A stretch of 64,000 bases of DNA, taken from assembly GCF_014648595.1 (NCBI RefSeq), contig NZ_BMRK01000010.1:30907-94906 (forward strand), given 5' to 3'. This document shows positions 59,779 to 64,000 of the stretch, piece by piece. Position numbers and translations under genes: made by a program. Numbering within the stretch: the stretch's first letter is position 1; each line of letters starts with the position of its first letter. The notes under the pieces are model-generated. The model was given only the letters and a program-made list of their open reading frames with translations, searched no databases and had not been told where the DNA came from. Source of the stretch: Nocardioides luteus (GTDB taxonomy: Bacteria; Actinomycetota; Actinomycetes; Propionibacteriales; Nocardioidaceae).

Positions 59779-61533
59779 ATGAGCAGTGCGGCGGTCCGAC
59801 AGGCTCGTCTGGAGATGCGCGCGCGGGCGGTGGCCCGCCGTCATCAGACGGCCGTCGGCGAGCGCTGGGAGGCCCAGCGGGGTTTCGACGAGCTCGGCCG
59901 GCCGCTGCGCGACCTCACCTTCTGCGTGGTCGACCTGGAGACCACCGGCAACAGCCCCGACAACGGCGGGATGATCACCGAGATCGGCGCGGTGAAGGTG
60001 CGCGGCGGTGAGGTGCTCGGCGAGTTCCAGACGCTGGTCAACCCCCACACCGGCATCCCACCCTCGATCGCGGTCCTCACCGGCATCACCAACTCCATGG
60101 TCGCCTCCTCCCCCACCATCGAGTCGGTGCTGCCGGCGTTCCTGGAGTTCGCCGAGGGCTGCGTGCTGGTCGCCCACAACGCCCACTACGACGTCGGCTT
60201 TCTCAAGCACTTCGCCGCGCAGCAGGAGCGGCCGTGGCCGCGGTTCGAGGTGCTCGACACGGTGAAGATCGCCCGTCGGGTGGTGACCCGTGACGAGGCC
60301 CCCAACCACAAGCTCGGCTCGCTGGCCCGGGTCTTCGGCTCCCCCACGACCCCCAACCACCGTGCCCTCTCCGACGCCCGCGCGACCGTCGACGTCCTCC
60401 ACGGCATGATGGAGCGGCTCGGCAACCTCGGCGTGCTGACCCTCGAGGACCTGGCCACCTTCTCGGCCAAGGTCACCACCGCCCAGCGCAAGAAGCGCCA
60501 CCTGGCCGAGGACCTGCCGCACGCCCCCGGCGTCTACCTCTTCAAGGACGAGAAGGGCCGGGTGCTCTACGTCGGCACCTCCAAGGACCTCCGCACTCGT
60601 GTGCGCACCTACTTCACCGCTTCCGAGACGCGCTCCCGGATGGGCGAGATGGTCGGCCTGGCCACGACCGTGCAGGGGATCGAGTGCGCGACGGCCCTGG
60701 AGGCGGGCGTGCGCGAGCTGCGGCTCATCGGCGAGCACAAGCCGCCCTACAACCGCCGCTCGCGGCGGCCCGAGAAGATGCACTTCATCAAGCTCACCCG
60801 CGAGCCCTGGCCCCGTCTCTCGCTGGTCAAGCAGGTGCTCGACGACGACGCCGACTACCTGGGACCCTTCGGCTCCAAGAAGGTCGCCGAGAAGGCGTTG
60901 CAGGCGCTCCACGACACCTTCCCGATCCGGCAGTGCACCGACCGGCTCCCGCTGCTGCCGCGCAAGACCCCGTGCGTCCTCGCCGAGCTCCACCGCTGTC
61001 TGAGCCCGTGCGACCAGAGCGTGGGCTCGGAGACGTACGCAGCGCTGACGGCCAGGGTCCGCGAGTCGCTGGTGCGCCGTCCCGACGAGGTGGTCGAGTC
61101 GATCACCGAGCGGCTCACCGACCTGGCCGAGCAGGAGCGCTTCGAGGAGGCGGCCGTCCACCGCGACCGGATGACCTCCTACCTCCGCGCCGCCGCCCGC
61201 ACCCAGCGGCTCAGCAGCCTGACCCGGCTGCCCGAGGTCACCGCGATCCGCCGCGAGGACGACGGCCGCTGGGCGGTGCACGTCGTCCGCCACGGCCGTC
61301 TCGCCGGCGCCGGCGTCATCCCCCGCCAGGCCAACGCCCACGCCTACGTCGACGGCCTCCGCCTCAGCGCCGAGACCGTCCTGCCCGCCCCCGGCCCGGT
61401 CCCCGCCGCCAGCGCCGAGGAGACCGAGCTGCTGCTGCGCTGGCTCGAGTCGCCGGGCGTACGCCTCGCCCACATCGAGGGCGACTGGACCTGCCCCGTC
61501 GGCGGCGCGGGCCGTCGGGCGGCGATGCTCTAG
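59779..61533 (+). CDS. DnaQ-type exonuclease fused to a UvrC-like GIY-YIG domain
   Basis: 584 residues. Exonuclease domain: FCVVDLETTGNSPDNGG (Exo I), LVAHNAHYDVGFLKHF (Exo II), NHRALSDARATVDVL (Exo III, DEDDh). GIY-YIG domain: GVYLFKDEKGRVLYVGTSKDLRTRVRTYF, then a UvrC-like region with RCLSPCDQSV and a UVR-like helix ERFEEAAVHRDRM. Same fusion as Rv2191. Likely a DNA repair nuclease. ATG 59779. Confidence 0.93.
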   Translation: MSSAAVRQARLEMRARAVARRHQTAVGERWEAQRGFDELGRPLRDLTFCVVDLETTGNSPDNGGMITEIGAVKVRGGEVLGEFQTLVNPHTGIPPSIAVLTGITNSMVASSPTIESVLPAFLEFAEGCVLVAHNAHYDVGFLKHFAAQQERPWPRFEVLDTVKIARRVVTRDEAPNHKLGSLARVFGSPTTPNHRALSDARATVDVLHGMMERLGNLGVLTLEDLATFSAKVTTAQRKKRHLAEDLPHAPGVYLFKDEKGRVLYVGTSKDLRTRVRTYFTASETRSRMGEMVGLATTVQGIECATALEAGVRELRLIGEHKPPYNRRSRRPEKMHFIKLTREPWPRLSLVKQVLDDDADYLGPFGSKKVAEKALQALHDTFPIRQCTDRLPLLPRKTPCVLAELHRCLSPCDQSVGSETYAALTARVRESLVRRPDEVVESITERLTDLAEQERFEEAAVHRDRMTSYLRAAARTQRLSSLTRLPEVTAIRREDDGRWAVHVVRHGRLAGAGVIPRQANAHAYVDGLRLSAETVLPAPGPVPAASAEETELLLRWLESPGVRLAHIEGDWTCPVGGAGRRAAML

Positions 61534-61556
61534 ACGGATCGGCTAACGTGACCTGC

Positions 61557-61835
61557 GTGATCACAGCGATCGTCTTCATCAATGCCGAGGTGTCCCAGAT
61601 CCCCGAGGTGGCCGAGGCCGTGGCTGCCATCGACGGAGTCAGCGAGGTCTACTCCGTCACCGGCCAGATCGACCTGATCGCCCTGGTCCGCGTCCGCGAC
61701 CACGAGCAGGTCGCCGCCGTCATCGCCGACAAGGTCAACAAGGTCCCCGGCGTCCTCGAGACCGAGACCCACATCGCCTTCCGCACCTACTCCCAGGTCG
61801 ACCTCGAAGCCGCCTTCTCCATCGGCCTCGACTAA
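61557..61835 (+). CDS. Stand-alone Lrp/AsnC ligand-binding (RAM) protein
   Basis: 92 residues: ITAIVFINAEVSQIPEVAEAVAAIDGVSEVYSVTGQIDLIALVRVRDHEQ (core DGVSEVYSVTGQIDLIALV) and HIAFRTYSQVDLEAAFSIGLD give the RAM fold without a DNA-binding domain. GTG 61557, 7 bases after TAACGT, fits a leaderless gene. Such proteins bind small effectors and may pair with full-length Lrp proteins. Confidence 0.9.
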   Translation: MITAIVFINAEVSQIPEVAEAVAAIDGVSEVYSVTGQIDLIALVRVRDHEQVAAVIADKVNKVPGVLETETHIAFRTYSQVDLEAAFSIGLD

Positions 61836-61893
61836 CGGGCGCAGCCCGTCTGCTGTAGCCGAGATCATCTACACCGACCCGGCGCGCAAACCC

Positions 61894-62093
61894 CGCCGAA
61901 CCGTCAGAATCTGACGCCGAGTGGTCACTTATCGACCCCGAGACGTCAGTCATCGACCGCGAAACGTCATTCGCCGAGACGTCGGCCCACAGTGGCCGAC
62001 GTCTCGACGTCGATTACTGACCCTTCGACGCCAGAATTCGACCTCTCGCGGCCGATTTCTGACCTCTCGCGGCCGATTTTCGCCCACTCGCGG
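61894..62093. repeat. Dyad array of 21-bp units, copy 2 (between convergent genes)
   Basis: Four forward units start at 61894, 61915, 61936 and 61957 (example CCCCGAGACGTCAGTCATCG), a central hairpin CGAGACGTCGGCC/GGCCGACGTCTCG around 61975-62006, then four inverted units at 62001, 62022, 62043 and 62064 (example CTCTCGCGGCCGATTTCTGA). Fills the gap between the AsnC-type gene and trpD. Related to 23800-23999. Confidence 0.9.
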
Positions 62094-62105
62094 GGAGGGC
62101 GGGGG

Positions 62106-63143
62106 TCAGCGGGTGGTCGCCTCGATCCAGCGGTCCAGGACGCCCTGGGCCGCACCGGAGTCGATGGCGTCGGCGGCGCGCGCGATGCCGCCGGCGAGGC
62201 GCTCGTCGACGGTGCCGGAGCCAGCGTCGTGGACGGCGAGGGCGGCGCCGGCGTTGAGGACGACGGCGTCGCGTACGGCGCCCTTCTCGCCGGCGAGCAG
62301 GCGGCGGACGACAGAGGCGTTGTAGGCGGCGTCGTCGCCGCGCAGGTCCTCGGCGGTGGCGCGGGCGATGCCGTGGTCGAGCGGCTCGACGGTGGCCTCG
62401 GTGACGGTGCCCTGGGAGACCATCCAGACGTGGGAGGTCGTGGTGGTGGTGAGCTCGTCGAGACCGTCGTCGCCGCGGAAGACCCAGGCGTCGGAGCCGC
62501 GGCGGGCGAAGACACCGGCCATGACCGGCGCGGCGGCCGGGTCGGCGCAGCCGATCGCGGAGGCCGCGGGGCGGGCCGGGTTGGTCAACGGACCGAGCAG
62601 GTTGAAGACAGTGGCGATGCCGATCTCGCGACGGGCCACAGCAGTGTGCCGGAAAGCGGGGTGGAAGGCCGCGGCGAACAGGAAGGTGATGCCGGCCTCT
62701 TCGGCCACCTGGCCGACGCGTTCGATCTCCAGGTCGAGCCTGATGCCGAGCGCCTCGAGCACGTCGGCCGAACCCGACTTGGAGGAGGCGGAGCGGTTGC
62801 CGTGCTTGACGATCTTGGCCCCGGCGCCGGCGGCCACGATCGCCGACATCGTGGAGATGTTGACCGAGAAGGACCGGTCGCCGCCGGTGCCGACGATGTC
62901 CAGGACGCGCCCGGGCACGAAGATCGGGTTGGCCTTGGCCAGCATCCCGTCGGCCACCCCGGCGAGCTCGTCGACGGTCTCGCCCTTGGCGCGCAGCGCG
63001 ACCGCGAAGGCGGCGACCTGAGCGGGCGTGGCCTCGCCCGAGAGGATCTCCCCCATCGCCCATGCCGCCTGGTGCGCGGACAACGGCCGTCTCGCGACCA
63101 GCGTGGTGAGGACCTCAGGCCAGGAGTTGGGGGCGGATGTCAT
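62106..63143 (-). CDS. trpD: Anthranilate phosphoribosyltransferase
   Basis: 345 residues, tryptophan pathway. PRPP loop [38 protein letters not shown] (KHGNR), [16 protein letters not shown] and [11 protein letters not shown] are family motifs. ATG 63143 overlaps the stop of the receiver-domain gene. Not linked with other trp genes here, as in mycobacteria. Confidence 0.96.
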   Translation of the reverse strand: MTSAPNSWPEVLTTLVARRPLSAHQAAWAMGEILSGEATPAQVAAFAVALRAKGETVDELAGVADGMLAKANPIFVPGRVLDIVGTGGDRSFSVNISTMSAIVAAGAGAKIVKHGNRSASSKSGSADVLEALGIRLDLEIERVGQVAEEAGITFLFAAAFHPAFRHTAVARREIGIATVFNLLGPLTNPARPAASAIGCADPAAAPVMAGVFARRGSDAWVFRGDDGLDELTTTTTSHVWMVSQGTVTEATVEPLDHGIARATAEDLRGDDAAYNASVVRRLLAGEKGAVRDAVVLNAGAALAVHDAGSGTVDERLAGGIARAADAIDSGAAQGVLDRWIEATTR

Positions 63144-63550
63144 GCGCCAACGTTAACGGGCTGCAGCAGTCCCACGACCGTCCGGGCCAGCTCGAACGGG
63201 TCGATCGGATGCGGCACCGTCGCTTCCGCACGCGACCAGGTCGCGAGCCAGGCGTCCTGCGGCCGGGCGATGAGGACCACGATCGGCGGAGCGTCGGCCA
63301 CCTCGTCCTTGACGGCCTTGGCGATGCCCAGCCCACCGGCCGGAGCGGCCTCGCCGTCGAGCAGCGCGAGCGCGATCCCGCCGGCGTCGAGCTGCTTGCG
63401 CACGGCCGGCTCGGTCGCCACCTCGACGTACTCGACCTCCGGCAGAGAGGGGTGCGGACGGCGCCCCAGAGCCAGGATCACCTGCTTGCGTACGTCGACG
63501 TCGTCGCTGTAGACGAGGATCTTCAGAGATTTCGAGGTGGTGTCGGTCAC
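63140..63550 (-). CDS. Receiver-domain-like protein
   Basis: 136 residues: [36 protein letters not shown] (phosphoacceptor strand LLDGE), and [18 protein letters not shown] follow the receiver fold with D in the expected places (SDD, LLDGE). The conserved Lys near the end is not obvious. No output domain. GTG 63550; overlaps trpD by ATGA. Divergent from ctaE. Confidence 0.78.
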   Translation of the reverse strand: MTDTTSKSLKILVYSDDVDVRKQVILALGRRPHPSLPEVEYVEVATEPAVRKQLDAGGIALALLDGEAAPAGGLGIAKAVKDEVADAPPIVVLIARPQDAWLATWSRAEATVPHPIDPFELARTVVGLLQPVNVGA

Positions 63551-63690
63551 ACCCCGATGCTAGCGCCATCACCAGGGTCCAGGACCAGATGTCACACAGC
63601 GGGTCTGAGCGGTGTCCTAGGTGTGTGAGACCACCCTCAGACACGACACACAGGGTCCCGAAGAGACTCTGGGAAAGGGGCAGGACATAA

Positions 63691-64000
63691 TGGCGGGCGT
63701 GGCGACAGTATCGACTCTTCCAACAGCCCGGCTGCACGGGCATCACGACCGCCCGAGCATGGTCAGCGTCGGGACGATCATCTGGCTCGCGAGCGAGCTG
63801 ATGTTCTTCGCTGCGCTGTTCGCGGCGTACTTCACCATCCGGGCGGTGAGTCCGGAGGTGTGGCAGGCCAACACCGATGGCCTCAACATCCCGTTCGCGG
63901 CGGTGAACACGACCATCCTCGTGCTGTCGTCGTTCACCTGCCAGTTCGGCGTCTTCGCCGCCGAGAAGGGCCAGGTCGGCCGGAAGGGCTCCCTGCTCGC
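63691..64000 (+). CDS. ctaE: Cytochrome c oxidase subunit III, 5' part only
   Basis: First 103 codons before the window ends. [51 protein letters not shown] has the subunit III first helix with the [10 protein letters not shown] motif, then [21 protein letters not shown] (second helix). ATG 63691 follows GGGGCAGGACATA. Part of the aa3 branch, normally followed by qcrCAB. Confidence 0.93.

Overview
The window is about 70% GC, densely coded, uses many GTG starts and leaderless genes, and its gene order matches the conserved actinobacterial block that runs from mraZ to ctaE (in Mycobacterium tuberculosis roughly Rv2166c to Rv2193, quoted from memory). Gene content (MraZ, Rv2175c-like protein beside a PASTA kinase, class II DAHP synthase, DUF222-HNH protein, SAV_6107-type HEPN protein) points to an actinobacterium, most likely a Nocardioidaceae such as Nocardioides; the genus is an inference.

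Layout. 47-10874 (minus strand) is a division and cell wall cluster: mraZ, rsmH, ftsL-like, ftsI, a marR-MFS/USP pair inserted in the middle, murE, mraY, murD. murF is missing between murE and mraY. 11118-15731 (plus) is a MoxR-DUF58-transglutaminase operon. 16242-18789 (minus) is an SOS-type operon: a perfect LexA-like box, a HEPN-fold protein with an RX4H motif, a methyltransferase and DNA polymerase IV. 19725-23789 holds a DUF4126 protein, an FAD desaturase-like protein, metF and a polyprenyl synthetase. 23998-26913 is RskA/SigK and a molybdopterin oxidoreductase. 26939-27862 encodes a lipoprotein guanyl RNase with its barstar. 27898-33061 is the Rv2175c/PknL signalling pair, endonuclease IV, a zinc-ribbon tail-anchored protein and a GNAT. 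33170-38546 holds aroG, an APC permease, DUF1028 and glycerol kinase. 39016-42971 is the accessory patch: a broken metallophosphoesterase, a DUF222-HNH gene, a tandem 400-bp structured repeat and a GH10 xylanase. 43161-54207 returns to the conserved backbone (NAT, flavin reductase, PlsC, two ROK kinases, ArsA, SRPBCC, FadD). 54337-58050 is a three-peptidase operon under a c-di-AMP riboswitch. The rest is NYN, DnaQ-UvrC fusion, AsnC-type, trpD, receiver protein and the start of ctaE.

The most unusual content lies between genes. I see (i) two 200-bp dyad arrays of 21-bp units closing convergent gene pairs, (ii) a 400-bp tandem repeat whose two copies show compensatory base-pair changes in a branched structure, (iii) intercistronic hairpins sharing a core around GAGCGCCAGCG but with gene-specific outer stems, placed right at start codons (dinB, barstar, the gene at 50077), and (iv) a composite palindromic repeat present twice. 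No tRNA, rRNA, CRISPR, transposase or prophage was recognised.
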